Shown piece after piece: positions 9,127-19,952 of a DNA stretch of 64,000 bases. Positions within the stretch are counted from its first letter, which is position 1. Each line of letters starts with the position of its first letter. The DNA comes from Pseudomonas putida. GTDB lineage: Bacteria; Pseudomonadota; Gammaproteobacteria; Pseudomonadales; Pseudomonadaceae. The DNA lies in NCBI RefSeq assembly GCF_005080685.1, contig NZ_CP039371.1, forward strand, positions 1,860,001 through 1,924,000. Reading direction: 5' to 3'. The position numbers and the translations under genes were made by a program. The notes under the pieces were generated by a model. The model was not told the origin of the DNA. It worked only from the letters and a program-made list of their open reading frames with translations, and ran no database searches.

Positions 9127-10335
9127 ATGGAACATATGCACAGCGCGATGGACTCTTTGGTCCATGGCTCCAATACGCTTTTCATCCTCATGGGCGCCAT
9201 TCTGGTGCTGGCCATGCACGCCGGCTTCGCCTTTCTCGAAGTCGGCACCGTGCGCCACAAGAACCAGGTCAATGCACTATCGAAGATACTGAGCGACTTC
9301 GCCATCTCGGCCCTGGTTTATTTTTTCGTCGGCTACTGGATCGCCTACGGTGTCAGCTTCTTCCAGCCGGCGCCGCAGCTGGCCGTCGATCATGGTTATG
9401 CGCTGGTCAAATGCTTCTTCCTGCTGACCTTCGCCGCAGCGATCCCGGCCATCATCTCCGGCGGTATCGCCGAGCGTGCGCGGTTTGCGCCACAGCTTTG
9501 CGCCACGGCGTTGATCGTGGCCTTCGTCTATCCATTCTTCGAAGGCATCGTGTGGAACGGCAACCTGGGGCTGCAAGCCTGGCTCGAGGCACGCTTCGGC
9601 GCGCCGTTCCACGACTTCGCCGGGTCGGTGGTGGTGCACGCCATGGGCGGCTGGCTGGCCTTGGCTGCCGTGGTGCTGCTGGGCGCACGGCGCGGGCGAT
9701 ATCGTGATGGACGCCTGGTGGCCTTCGCGCCGTCGAGCATTCCGTTCCTGGCGCTGGGGTCGTGGATCCTGATCATCGGCTGGTTCGGCTTCAACGTGAT
9801 GAGCGCACAGACCCTGCAGGGCGTCAGTGGCCTGGTGGCGATCAACTCGCTGATGGCCATGGTCGGCGGCACCTTGGCGGCGCTGGTGGCCGGGCGCAAC
9901 GACCCAGGCTTCCTGCACAACGGCCCGCTGGCGGGATTGGTGGCGATTTGCGCAGGCTCCGACCTGATGCACCCGATCGGCGCACTGGCCACCGGCCTTG
10001 TGGCCGGCGCCCTGTTCGTCTGGGCGTTCACGGCAGCACAGAACCGCTGGAAGATCGACGATGTGCTCGGCGTATGGCCATTGCATGGCCTGTGCGGCGT
10101 CTGGGGCGGGATCGCCTGTGGCGTGTTCGGCCAGGCGGCGCTGGGCGGCATGGGCGGGGTCAGCCTGGTGAGCCAGTTGCTGGGCAGCTTGGCGGGTGTG
10201 CTGGTGGCCCTGGTCGGTGGCTTTGCCGTCTATGGCGCCGTGCGTGCGGTGCGCGGCCTGCGCTTGAGCCATGAACAGGAGTTCCAGGGGGCGGACCTGT
10301 CGCTGCACCGCATCGGCGCGACCAGCCAGGATTGA
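9127..10335 (+). CDS. ammonium transporter (Amt/Rh family)
   Basis: 402-residue polytopic inner-membrane channel for ammonium/ammonia. The twin pore histidines are present: FAGSVVVHAMGG (equivalent to E. coli AmtB His168) and WPLHGLCGVWGG (His318). The IISGGIAERARF motif and about eleven hydrophobic segments also fit. The start MEHMHSAMDS at 9127 is preferred; an in-frame start at 9067 adds a Cys-rich stretch unlike the family. No glnK lies next to it, unlike the usual glnK-amtB pair, so this may be a second Amt paralogue of the genome. Confidence 0.92.
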   Translation: MEHMHSAMDSLVHGSNTLFILMGAILVLAMHAGFAFLEVGTVRHKNQVNALSKILSDFAISALVYFFVGYWIAYGVSFFQPAPQLAVDHGYALVKCFFLLTFAAAIPAIISGGIAERARFAPQLCATALIVAFVYPFFEGIVWNGNLGLQAWLEARFGAPFHDFAGSVVVHAMGGWLALAAVVLLGARRGRYRDGRLVAFAPSSIPFLALGSWILIIGWFGFNVMSAQTLQGVSGLVAINSLMAMVGGTLAALVAGRNDPGFLHNGPLAGLVAICAGSDLMHPIGALATGLVAGALFVWAFTAAQNRWKIDDVLGVWPLHGLCGVWGGIACGVFGQAALGGMGGVSLVSQLLGSLAGVLVALVGGFAVYGAVRAVRGLRLSHEQEFQGADLSLHRIGATSQD

Positions 10336-10405
10336 GCAGGGCGGGTGCATGGCGGTCAGCTCCGGCCTAGAATAGGCTCTTGCACTGGCCAACCTGGACC
10401 TGACC

Positions 10406-10642
10406 ATGCTCCCTGAATGCCAACTGTTCGGCACCCTCGGGTGCCACTTGTGCGAAGTGGCCGAAGCCGTACTGATGCCCTTCGTCGACCATGGCCTGCT
10501 GGTCGAGCTGGTCGACATCGCCGACCAAGAGATCATGGTCGAGCGCTATGGCCTGATCATTCCGGTGCTACGCCGCTGCGATACCGGTGCCGAACTGCTG
10601 TGGCCCTTCGACGCCGAACAGGTGGTGGCGTTCCTGGGTTGA
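10406..10642 (+). CDS. glutaredoxin-like thiol-disulfide family protein (DUF836)
   Basis: 78 residues with a thioredoxin-fold opening: a strand (CQLFGTLG), the redox motif CHLC at about 13-16, a following helix, and the cis-Pro loop in YGLIIPVLRR. This is the short glutaredoxin-like DUF836 family. The redox partner is unknown. It ends 60 bases before the LexA-boxed gene and is not clearly co-transcribed with it. Confidence 0.85.
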   Translation: MLPECQLFGTLGCHLCEVAEAVLMPFVDHGLLVELVDIADQEIMVERYGLIIPVLRRCDTGAELLWPFDAEQVVAFLG

Positions 10643-10671
10643 ATTGACGTGGGCGTGGGCAAGTCCGTATG

Positions 10672-10687
10672 CTGTATATAAATACAG
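10672..10687. promoter_or_regulatory. LexA box (SOS operator)
   Basis: CTGTATATAAATACAG, a full CTGT-N8-ACAG operator of the gamma-proteobacterial LexA type. It lies 15 bases before the start at 10703. A -35-like TTGACG at 10644-10649 with a -10-like TATGCT at 10668-10673 would place the operator over the -10 and start site, ideal for repression. Confidence 0.88.
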
Positions 10688-10702
10688 TATCGGGATGAAC
10701 TC

Positions 10703-11023
10703 ATGCTCAATGTCGAGCAACTCAAGTACAGCGTCAACCACTTGCCCGTGGAGCGTGTACTCGACGCCGTCCTGGAATTACGCCTCGAAGGCCTGGTGAC
10801 GGATGACCGCACGCCGTTCGGCAAAGTGCATTTCAACACCTGCTTCGCCGAGATCGAGGCCCTGTTCCAGCGTGCCGGCTACCATCGCGGGCTTGACGTG
10901 GTGGGCTATGAAGGGCTGGTGTATGCCCTTTACGACCCTGGCCGCTGGGAGGCGGTACAGGTGCTGCGCTGGCTGAAGGCGTACTGCGAGGCACAGGTTC
11001 CTTCTCCAGCCCAGGCTGGTTGA
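10703..11023 (+). CDS. hypothetical protein under probable LexA control
   Basis: 106 residues starting MLNVEQLKYSVNHLPVERVL. No signal peptide, membrane segment or cysteine motif. It looks like a compact mixed alpha/beta domain (AEIEALFQRAGYHRGLDVVGYEGLVYALYDPG) with an amphipathic C-terminal helix. I do not recognise a characterised family. Its only strong clue is the consensus LexA operator at 10672-10687, which makes it a DNA-damage-inducible gene by inference. The RluA-type gene starts 51 bases downstream. Confidence 0.85.
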   Translation: MLNVEQLKYSVNHLPVERVLDAVLELRLEGLVTDDRTPFGKVHFNTCFAEIEALFQRAGYHRGLDVVGYEGLVYALYDPGRWEAVQVLRWLKAYCEAQVPSPAQAG

Positions 11024-11074
11024 GGCGGGTCGCTGTAGGGGATAATGCCTCCCTCTAGATTGCCGAGCCCTGCC

Positions 11075-11959
11075 ATGACCACGCCGTTCGACCCCGCCCG
11101 CCAGCAAGCCAGCACCGTTTGCCTGCCACCTGGCAATTGGGTGACGGTGCTCGATTGCCTGTGCGATCACTTCAAGGCAATCGATCGCGGACAATGGCTC
11201 GACCGCTTCGCCCGGGGGCGGGTGCTGGATGCCGAGGGGCGTGCGGTGGCCGCTGACCTGCCTTATCGGCGGGGCATGCGCCTGCACTATTTTCGCGAGG
11301 TGCCCAATGAAAAGCCGATCCCTGTGCAGGAGCATATCCTGCATGTGGATGAGCATCTGGTAGTGGCGGACAAGCCGCACTTCCTGCCGGTCACGCCCAC
11401 TGGCGAGTATGTCGAGCAGACCTTGCTGCGTCGGCTGATCCGTCGCTTGGACAACCCTCATCTGGTGCCGCTGCACCGCATCGACCGGCATACCGCAGGG
11501 CTGGTGCTGTTCTCCGCCAACCCGCAATCGCGCAGTGCCTACCAGCGGCTGTTCCCTGAGCGGCGTATCGACAAACGCTACCAGGCCATCGCCGCAGCTT
11601 TGCCACAGCATGAGTTTCCCCTGGTGCACCGCAGCCGTCTGGTGCATGGCGAGCCATTCTTCCGCATGCACGAGGTGGCAGGCGAGGACAACAGCGAAAC
11701 ACTGGCCGAGGTGCTGGAAAAGCAGGGGGAGCTGTGGCGTTACGGGTTGTCGCCAGTGACTGGCAAGACCCACCAGTTGCGTGTGCACATGGCAGCATTG
11801 GGGGCGGCGATCTGCAACGATCCGTTCTATCCGCAACTGGTCAATGAACAAGACGATTACCAGAAGCCATTGAAGCTGCTGGCCAAGAGTTTGCGCTTCG
11901 AGGACCCGTTGACAGGCGAGGCTCGGTACTTCGAGAGCCGCTTGAGCCTGGATTGGTAA
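11075..11959 (+). CDS. RluA-family RNA pseudouridine synthase
   Basis: 294-residue enzyme converting specific uridines in rRNA or tRNA to pseudouridine. The catalytic motif LHRIDRHTAGLVLFS carries the essential Asp around residue 140, and the late KTHQLRVHMAALG motif is also present. There is a short N-terminal region resembling an S4-like linker. Target site cannot be assigned from sequence (RluA, RluC, RluD and TruC share these motifs). Start at 11075 (MTTPFDP), preferred over an in-frame 11045. It is followed by a REP pair. Confidence 0.9.
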   Translation: MTTPFDPARQQASTVCLPPGNWVTVLDCLCDHFKAIDRGQWLDRFARGRVLDAEGRAVAADLPYRRGMRLHYFREVPNEKPIPVQEHILHVDEHLVVADKPHFLPVTPTGEYVEQTLLRRLIRRLDNPHLVPLHRIDRHTAGLVLFSANPQSRSAYQRLFPERRIDKRYQAIAAALPQHEFPLVHRSRLVHGEPFFRMHEVAGEDNSETLAEVLEKQGELWRYGLSPVTGKTHQLRVHMAALGAAICNDPFYPQLVNEQDDYQKPLKLLAKSLRFEDPLTGEARYFESRLSLDW

Positions 11960-11995
11960 AGCGCTTTCGCAGATGAGGCGCGAGTGATGCGGTCT

Positions 11996-12109
11996 CTGTA
12001 GGAGCGGCCTCGTGCCGCGATGGGCTGCGCAGCAGCCCCAGGTTCTGAGGAGCGGCTAAGATCCTGGGGCTGCTGCGCAGCCCATCGCGGCACGAGGCCG
12101 CTCCTACAG
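11996..12109. repeat. REP pair, perfect 47-base inverted repeat
   Basis: Left arm 11996-12042 and right arm 12063-12109 are exact reverse complements around a 20-base spacer. Each arm begins or ends with the CTGTAGGAGCGGCC end typical of P. putida REP elements and has an internal GGGCTGCGCAGCCC palindrome. It lies between convergent genes, where such pairs act as transcription barriers. Confidence 0.93.
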
Positions 12110-12162
12110 GGGGGGCTGCAGCGCCAAGGGATACGCCAGCAGCACCAGGCAATTGACCGGGC

Positions 12163-13728
12163 TCAGCGGTTGAAGCGCTCTACCAGCGAATACTGGCCGC
12201 CGGCGGTGGTGCTGAGTTCTTCACTGAGTTGTGCCGAGTGCTGCGCCTGCTCGGCGGTCTGGTCGGCCAGTTCGGCGATGGTGCTGATGTTGCGGCTGAT
12301 CTCGTCCGCCACCGAGGTCTGCTGCTCGGCGGCCGCGGCGATCTGCGTGGCCATGTCGGTGATGTTGGCCACTGCCTCGCTGATGCCCACCAGGGCCTCG
12401 TCCGCCTGCATCACCCGGTTGACCCCTTCCTGGGCTTGCTTGTGGCCGCTTTCCATGGTCAACACGGCATTGCTCGCGGTTTGCTGCAGCTTGGCGATCA
12501 GCCCGTGGATCTGCCCAGTGGACTCGGCGGTACGCTGGGCCAGTTGACGCACTTCGTCGGCGACCACGGCAAAGCCTCGACCCATCTCACCAGCGCGCGC
12601 CGCTTCGATGGCGGCATTGAGCGCCAGCAGGTTGGTCTGGTCGGCAATGCCCTTGATCACGTCGACCACGCCGCCGATTTCGTCGCTGTCCTTGGCCAAC
12701 TGGGTGACGGTTGCGCCGGTTTCGCCGACTGCCGTCGAAAGGCGCTCGATCGCTTCGCGGGTTTCGCCTGCAATCTGCCGGCCCTCGCTGGTCAGGCGGT
12801 TGGCCTCCTGGGTGGCGTCCGCCGCGCGCTGCACGTGGTTGGCCACTTCCTGGCTGGTGGCGGCCATCTGGTTGACGGCGGCGGCCACCTGCTCGGTTTC
12901 CACGCGCTGACGTTCCAGGCCCGACGAGCTCTTGTGCGCCAGGGCATCGGATTGGCGCGCCTGTTCGCTCAGGTGCTCGGCACTGTCCTGCAGGCGGGTC
13001 AGGCAGGTCTTCATGCGGGCGTCCTGGCTGAGCATGGCCATTTCCAGGCGCGCCTGCACGCCACGGCTGTCGGTGTACATCTGTGCGATCAGCGGGTCGG
13101 AGGTGGTCTGTTCGGCCAGGCGCAGCAAGCGCTTGAGGCCACGCTGCTGCCAAGTCAAGCCGAGCAGGCCGAGCGGCACCGACAAGCCGGCGGCCAGGGC
13201 GAAGCCCCAGGAGTGGCCGAGCCAGTTGCCGATCAGGAAGCCGACCTGGCTTATCAGGATGAACGGCAGCCAGTCCTGCAGCAGGGGGAGCCACTTGTCA
13301 CGCCGAGGGATGGCGGGCTTGCCCTGGTTCAAGCGCAGGTAGAGGGCCTCGGCGCGACGGATCTGTTCGGCGCTGGGCTTGACCCGTACCGATTCGTAGC
13401 CGACCACCTGGTTGTTGTCGAAGATCGGCGTGACGTAGGCGTTCACCCAGTAATGGTCGCCGGACTTGCAGCGGTTCTTGACGATGCCCATCCATGGCAG
13501 GCCTTGCTTGAGCGTCTGCCACATGTGGCCGAATACTGCGGCAGGGACGTCGGGGTGGCGCACCAGATTGTGCGGCGCACCGGTGAGCTCGTCGCGGGAG
13601 AAGCCGCTGATCTCGATGAAGGCATCGTTGCAGTAGGTGATCATGCCCTTGGCGTTGGTGGTCGAGATCAACCGCTGTTGGGCTGGGAAGGTCCGTTCCC
13701 GGTTGGTAATCGGCAGGTTGTTGCGCAT
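12163..13728 (-). CDS. aer: PAS-containing aerotaxis receptor / methyl-accepting chemotaxis protein
   Basis: 521 residues. An N-terminal PAS domain (about 10-115; [21 protein letters not shown] and the [12 protein letters not shown] segment) is of the Aer type that binds FAD. It is followed by a short hydrophobic region near 155-195 and a full signalling domain with the hairpin tip [20 protein letters not shown]. No periplasmic sensor is present, so the signal is cytoplasmic or membrane redox. From memory this is the position of aer-2 in P. putida KT2440, next to acnA. A sigma-28 promoter lies just upstream. Confidence 0.88.
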   Translation of the reverse strand: MRNNLPITNRERTFPAQQRLISTTNAKGMITYCNDAFIEISGFSRDELTGAPHNLVRHPDVPAAVFGHMWQTLKQGLPWMGIVKNRCKSGDHYWVNAYVTPIFDNNQVVGYESVRVKPSAEQIRRAEALYLRLNQGKPAIPRRDKWLPLLQDWLPFILISQVGFLIGNWLGHSWGFALAAGLSVPLGLLGLTWQQRGLKRLLRLAEQTTSDPLIAQMYTDSRGVQARLEMAMLSQDARMKTCLTRLQDSAEHLSEQARQSDALAHKSSSGLERQRVETEQVAAAVNQMAATSQEVANHVQRAADATQEANRLTSEGRQIAGETREAIERLSTAVGETGATVTQLAKDSDEIGGVVDVIKGIADQTNLLALNAAIEAARAGEMGRGFAVVADEVRQLAQRTAESTGQIHGLIAKLQQTASNAVLTMESGHKQAQEGVNRVMQADEALVGISEAVANITDMATQIAAAAEQQTSVADEISRNISTIAELADQTAEQAQHSAQLSEELSTTAGGQYSLVERFNR

Positions 13729-13758
13729 GGCGTGAAGTGTCCGCGGGGCTTTGGAGGG

Positions 13759-13785
13759 ATATCGGCAGGCCCCGGGGTTTATTGA
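13759..13785 (-). promoter_or_regulatory. sigma-28 (FliA) promoter of aer
   Basis: On the minus strand: TCAA, 15 bases, then GCCGATAT. This matches the Pseudomonas FliA pattern TCAA-N15-GCCGATA with exact spacing, ending 30 bases before the aer start codon. It places the receptor in the late flagellar regulon. Confidence 0.8.
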
Positions 13786-13859
13786 ATGGATATTTGATTA
13801 GGCTGCAACAAAGGCCAGCGCAGCCCGCAAGGGCTGGCTGGTCTCCTGCAGGGGATGGC

Positions 13860-16601
<2,742 letters not shown>

Positions 16602-16690
16602 TGCCAACTCCTTCTGCGCCGGTGCCCGGCAACGGCGTTCCGCCGCCGGTGTCACCGCTGTGTTTCAGCCCGCACGGCACGGACCTAACT

Positions 16691-16740
16691 AAAGGGTCAG
16701 GTTAGACCGGATTGTCTGGCCTGACCCTTTTCTGGACCGG
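16691..16740. promoter_or_regulatory. long hairpin in the acnA-rlmM divergent region
   Basis: AAAGGGTCAGG (16691-16701) pairs exactly with CCTGACCCTTT (16730-16740), and an inner AGAC/GTCT helix extends it. It lies 90 bases from acnA and 85 from rlmM, so it is in or near both leaders. It could be a bidirectional terminator (T-run on either side), an operator or a leader element; the sequence does not say which. Confidence 0.5.
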
Positions 16741-16824
16741 CGGGGCATGTCGCAGGTTCCGAACTTCCTTTATCATCGCCGCCCTGCCGGCGCCTGTGGC
16801 GCGCCCGCCGAAGTGGAGAGTTAG

Positions 16825-17889
16825 ATGAATACCCTGTTCATGCATTGCCGGCCCGGTTTCGAGGGCGAGGTCTGTGCCGAAATCAGCGAACATGCCGCCC
16901 GCCTGGGCATTGCCGGTTATGCCAAGGGCAAGCCGCAGAGTGCTTGTGCCGAGTTCGTCTGCGCCGAGGCGCATGGTGCCGAACGGCTGATGCAGGAACT
17001 GCGTTTTGCCCAGTTGATCTTCCCGCGCCAGTGGGCCCGTGGCGCTTTCGTCGAATTGCCGGAGACCGATCGCATCAGCGTGTTGCTCGAGCACCTGGCC
17101 GGGTTGCCGGTGTTTGGCAGTGTCTGGCTGGAGGTGCTGGACAGCAACGATGGCAAGGAGCTGTCGACCTTCTGCCGCAAGTTCGAAGTGCCGCTGCGCA
17201 AGGCCCTGGAAAAGGCCGGTCGCTTGCGCGAACAAGCTCATGGCCCGCGCCTACTGCTGACCTTCATCAGTGGCCGGCGGGTGTTCGTCGGCCAGGCCGA
17301 GGCGGGCAACAGCGCGCTCTGGCCAATGGGTATCCCGCGTCTGAAGTTCCCGCGTGAGGCGCCGAGCCGTTCGACCTTGAAGCTCGAGGAGGCATGGCAC
17401 CAGTTCATTCCCCGCGAACAGTGGGAGCAGCGCCTGAATGACGACATGACCGGTGTCGACCTCGGTGCTTCGCCGGGTGGCTGGACCTATCAACTGGTGC
17501 GTCGCGGCATGCTGGTCACGGCCATCGATAATGGTCCGATGGCCGAGAGCCTGATGGACACCGGGTTGGTCCAGCACCTGATGGCGGATGGCTTCACCTG
17601 GCAGCCCAGGCAGCCTGTGGACTGGATGGTTTGCGACATCGTCGAGAAGCCGGCGCGCACCACGTCGCTGATCGAGACGTGGTTGGGGGAGGGGTTGTGC
17701 CGTGAAGCGGTGGTCAACCTGAAATTGCCGATGAAGCAGCGCTATGCCGAGGTCAGGCGATTGCTCGATCGCATGGAAGAGACGTTCAAGGCACGCAAGG
17801 TGCGGGTTTCGATCGCCTGCAAGCAGTTGTATCACGATCGTGAAGAGGTCACTTGCCACTTGCGGCGGTTGGATCTGAAAGCGCGCTGA
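16825..17889 (+). CDS. rlmM: 23S rRNA (cytidine-2498 2'-O)-methyltransferase
   Basis: 354-residue SAM-dependent methyltransferase. An N-terminal THUMP-like region precedes a Rossmann RrmJ-type domain with the SAM loop DLGASPGGWTYQLVRRG near 210-226. The acidic VTAIDNG and WMVCDIVEKPAR segments hold the catalytic Lys/Asp positions, and VVNLKLPMKQRY contributes a further catalytic Lys. It modifies C2498 of 23S rRNA in E. coli. A GAGAG box precedes the ATG. Confidence 0.94.
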   Translation: MNTLFMHCRPGFEGEVCAEISEHAARLGIAGYAKGKPQSACAEFVCAEAHGAERLMQELRFAQLIFPRQWARGAFVELPETDRISVLLEHLAGLPVFGSVWLEVLDSNDGKELSTFCRKFEVPLRKALEKAGRLREQAHGPRLLLTFISGRRVFVGQAEAGNSALWPMGIPRLKFPREAPSRSTLKLEEAWHQFIPREQWEQRLNDDMTGVDLGASPGGWTYQLVRRGMLVTAIDNGPMAESLMDTGLVQHLMADGFTWQPRQPVDWMVCDIVEKPARTTSLIETWLGEGLCREAVVNLKLPMKQRYAEVRRLLDRMEETFKARKVRVSIACKQLYHDREEVTCHLRRLDLKAR

Positions 17890-18003
17890 GGTGGGTGGGC
17901 TGTCTCAAGGCTTACAGTGCCGCTACCCCAGGGCAACGCCACCTACCCCCTTGGTCCCCACCAAACAATGCGCGACAATGGCGAATATTTCGCGGAGCCC
18001 CCC

Positions 18004-18246
18004 ATGACCGATTTCATCCCCGACGCCACCCTCGACGCCACCGGCCTGAACTGCCCGGAACCGGTGATGATGCTGCACCAGCACGTGCGCGACCTGGCCG
18101 CCGGCGGCTTGCTGAAAGTGATCGCCACCGACCCCTCGACCCGCCGCGACATCCCCAAGTTCTGCAACTTCCTCGGCCACGAACTGCTTGGCCAGCAGGA
18201 AGAGTCGGGTACCTACCTCTACTGGATCCGCAAGAAAGCCGACTGA
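18004..18246 (+). CDS. tusA: TusA/SirA family sulfur-carrier protein
   Basis: 80 residues with the family signature [18 protein letters not shown], whose Cys in the CPxP motif carries persulfide sulfur. In the Tus relay it passes sulfur toward 2-thiouridine in tRNA. The fold pattern (strand, helix, strand, helix with [12 protein letters not shown]) is complete. The in-frame upstream start at 17917 is rejected because [20 protein letters not shown] matches the usual family N-terminus. Confidence 0.92.
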   Translation: MTDFIPDATLDATGLNCPEPVMMLHQHVRDLAAGGLLKVIATDPSTRRDIPKFCNFLGHELLGQQEESGTYLYWIRKKAD

Positions 18247-18306
18247 ACCACGCTGGAACAGCCTGTCCGTAGCGCCTACACTGCGTTCCCCTGACAGGAG
18301 AGCGCC

Positions 18307-19449
18307 ATGCTGATAGTTGCCGACGAGAATATCCCGCTGCTCGATGCCTTCTTCCAAGGTTTCGGCGAAATCCGCCGCTTCCCTGGGCGCGGCATTGATG
18401 CCGCCTGCGTCAAGGACGCCGATGTGCTGCTGGTGCGCTCGGTGACCAAGGTTGACCGGCAACTGCTCGAAGGCAGCAACGTGCGCTTCGTTGGCACTTG
18501 CACCATCGGCACCGATCACCTGGACCTCGACTACTTCGCCGAAGCCGGCATCCAGTGGAGCAGCGCGCCAGGCTGCAATGCCCGTGGCGTGGTGGATTAC
18601 GTGCTGGGTAGCCTGCTGACCCTGGCCGACCTCGACGGCGTGGCGCTGGGCGAGCGGGTGTATGGCGTGGTGGGGGCCGGTGAAGTCGGAGGGCGACTGG
18701 TGCGCGTGCTGCACGGTCTGGGCTGGAAGGTGCTGGTGTGCGACCCGTTGCGCCAGGCGGGCGAAGGTGGAGATTTCGTCGACCTGGCGACCATCCTTGC
18801 GCAATGCGATGTCATCAGTCTGCACACTCCGCTGCAGCGTGACGGCGACTATCCGACCTGGCACCTGTTGGCCGAACGGCAGCTTGCAGCCTTGCGTCCC
18901 GGCGCCTGGTTGATCAATGCCAGCCGTGGACCGGTGGTCGACAACCAGGCCCTGCGCGCGTTGCTGCTGGCCCGCGAGGACGTGCACGCGGTGCTGGATG
19001 TGTGGGAGGGCGAGCCGCAGGTCGACCTGCAACTGGCCGACCTGTGCACCCTGGCCACCCCGCACATCGCCGGTTACAGCCTTGATGGCCGCCAGCGCGG
19101 CACCGCGCAGATCTACCAGGCGCTGTGCCGCTTTCTCGGCCAGGCCGAGCAGGTGCGCCTGGCCGACCTGCTGCCCAAGGCGCCGCTGGCGCAACTCGAG
19201 TTCGATGCCAGCGCCGAGCCGGCCTGGGCCTTGGCAACGCTGTGCCGGGCGGTGTACGACCCACGGCGTGACGATGCCGATTTCCGCCGTAGCCTGAGCG
19301 ATGACGTGGCTGAGCAGCGTGCGGCCTTCGACCTGTTGCGCAAGCACTACCCGCAGCGCCGCGAGATCGATGGACTGAAAGTGCGTTTGCAGGGTGAGGC
19401 GCCGCAATTGGCGCAGATGGTCAGTGCGCTGGGGGCCGAGTTGGTCTGA
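18307..19449 (+). CDS. pdxB: erythronate-4-phosphate dehydrogenase
   Basis: 380-residue NAD-dependent D-2-hydroxyacid dehydrogenase of pyridoxal 5'-phosphate biosynthesis. N-terminus [20 protein letters not shown] is diagnostic for PdxB. The Rossmann loop is [13 protein letters not shown], and catalytic Arg, Glu and His lie in [19 protein letters not shown] and [11 protein letters not shown]. The C-terminal extension after about 290 is the PdxB dimerisation domain. ATG behind GACAGGAGAG. Confidence 0.95.
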   Translation: MLIVADENIPLLDAFFQGFGEIRRFPGRGIDAACVKDADVLLVRSVTKVDRQLLEGSNVRFVGTCTIGTDHLDLDYFAEAGIQWSSAPGCNARGVVDYVLGSLLTLADLDGVALGERVYGVVGAGEVGGRLVRVLHGLGWKVLVCDPLRQAGEGGDFVDLATILAQCDVISLHTPLQRDGDYPTWHLLAERQLAALRPGAWLINASRGPVVDNQALRALLLAREDVHAVLDVWEGEPQVDLQLADLCTLATPHIAGYSLDGRQRGTAQIYQALCRFLGQAEQVRLADLLPKAPLAQLEFDASAEPAWALATLCRAVYDPRRDDADFRRSLSDDVAEQRAAFDLLRKHYPQRREIDGLKVRLQGEAPQLAQMVSALGAELV

Positions 19450-19473
19450 CGGGGTTCCTTGAACCCAATAAAA

Positions 19474-19493
19474 ACCCGGCGCAAGCGCCGGGT
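19474..19493 (-). terminator. intrinsic terminator of the 57-residue gene
   Basis: Perfect eight-base stem ACCCGGCG/CGCCGGGT with a CAAG loop. On the minus strand it is followed by TTTTATT, so it terminates leftward transcription from the small gene at 19684. No T-run follows on the plus strand for pdxB. Confidence 0.8.
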
Positions 19494-19510
19494 CGCAAGG
19501 AATTCGAGAC

Positions 19511-19684
19511 TCAGGCCTTTTTGACTTTCTCGACCCGGCTTTCTTCCAGGGTCTTGCAGGCCTGCTGGATCATCTGCTCGGTGATCGGTACCTCGCGGCC
19601 CTCGGCATCGATGATCGAGCCGCATACGCGAGGCTGTGCTTGGGTCTGGGTCTTGGTGGTGTCGCTGCTATGCTGCAAGCTCAT
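19511..19684 (-). CDS. small conserved hypothetical protein
   Basis: 57 residues from ATG at 19684 (MSLQHSSDTTKTQTQ). Polar, Gln/Thr-rich N-terminus, then a compact block CGSIIDAEGREVPITEQMIQQACKTL cut by charged ends and a basic tail VEKVKKA. The start has AGGAGACAG just upstream and a clean intrinsic terminator follows, so the gene is real despite its size. From memory it resembles the short Pseudomonas family annotated as PA1571 family; function unknown. Confidence 0.75.
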   Translation of the reverse strand: MSLQHSSDTTKTQTQAQPRVCGSIIDAEGREVPITEQMIQQACKTLEESRVEKVKKA

Positions 19685-19952
19685 TTCCTGTCTCCTCATC
19701 AGGTTCAAGCTCAGGGTACCCCTGCGCCGTGACCAGCCTGTGACAACTCCCTCGGGCGTCACGGCAAGCACAGTCCACCAGAAAGCGCGACAAACCTCCA
19801 TAGCTCCGTTAGATCGAAAGGCTATAGGGACCGCCGCACCTCTTCCGCCGGCTGTGCTCCGGTCATGGTTGCGACGCCTGTAGGTGCTGCAGAGTTCCGT
19901 GGCGCTGGATGAGTGGTAGTCTGGGCGCTTTCCTGTGCGCAACGAGCCGTCC

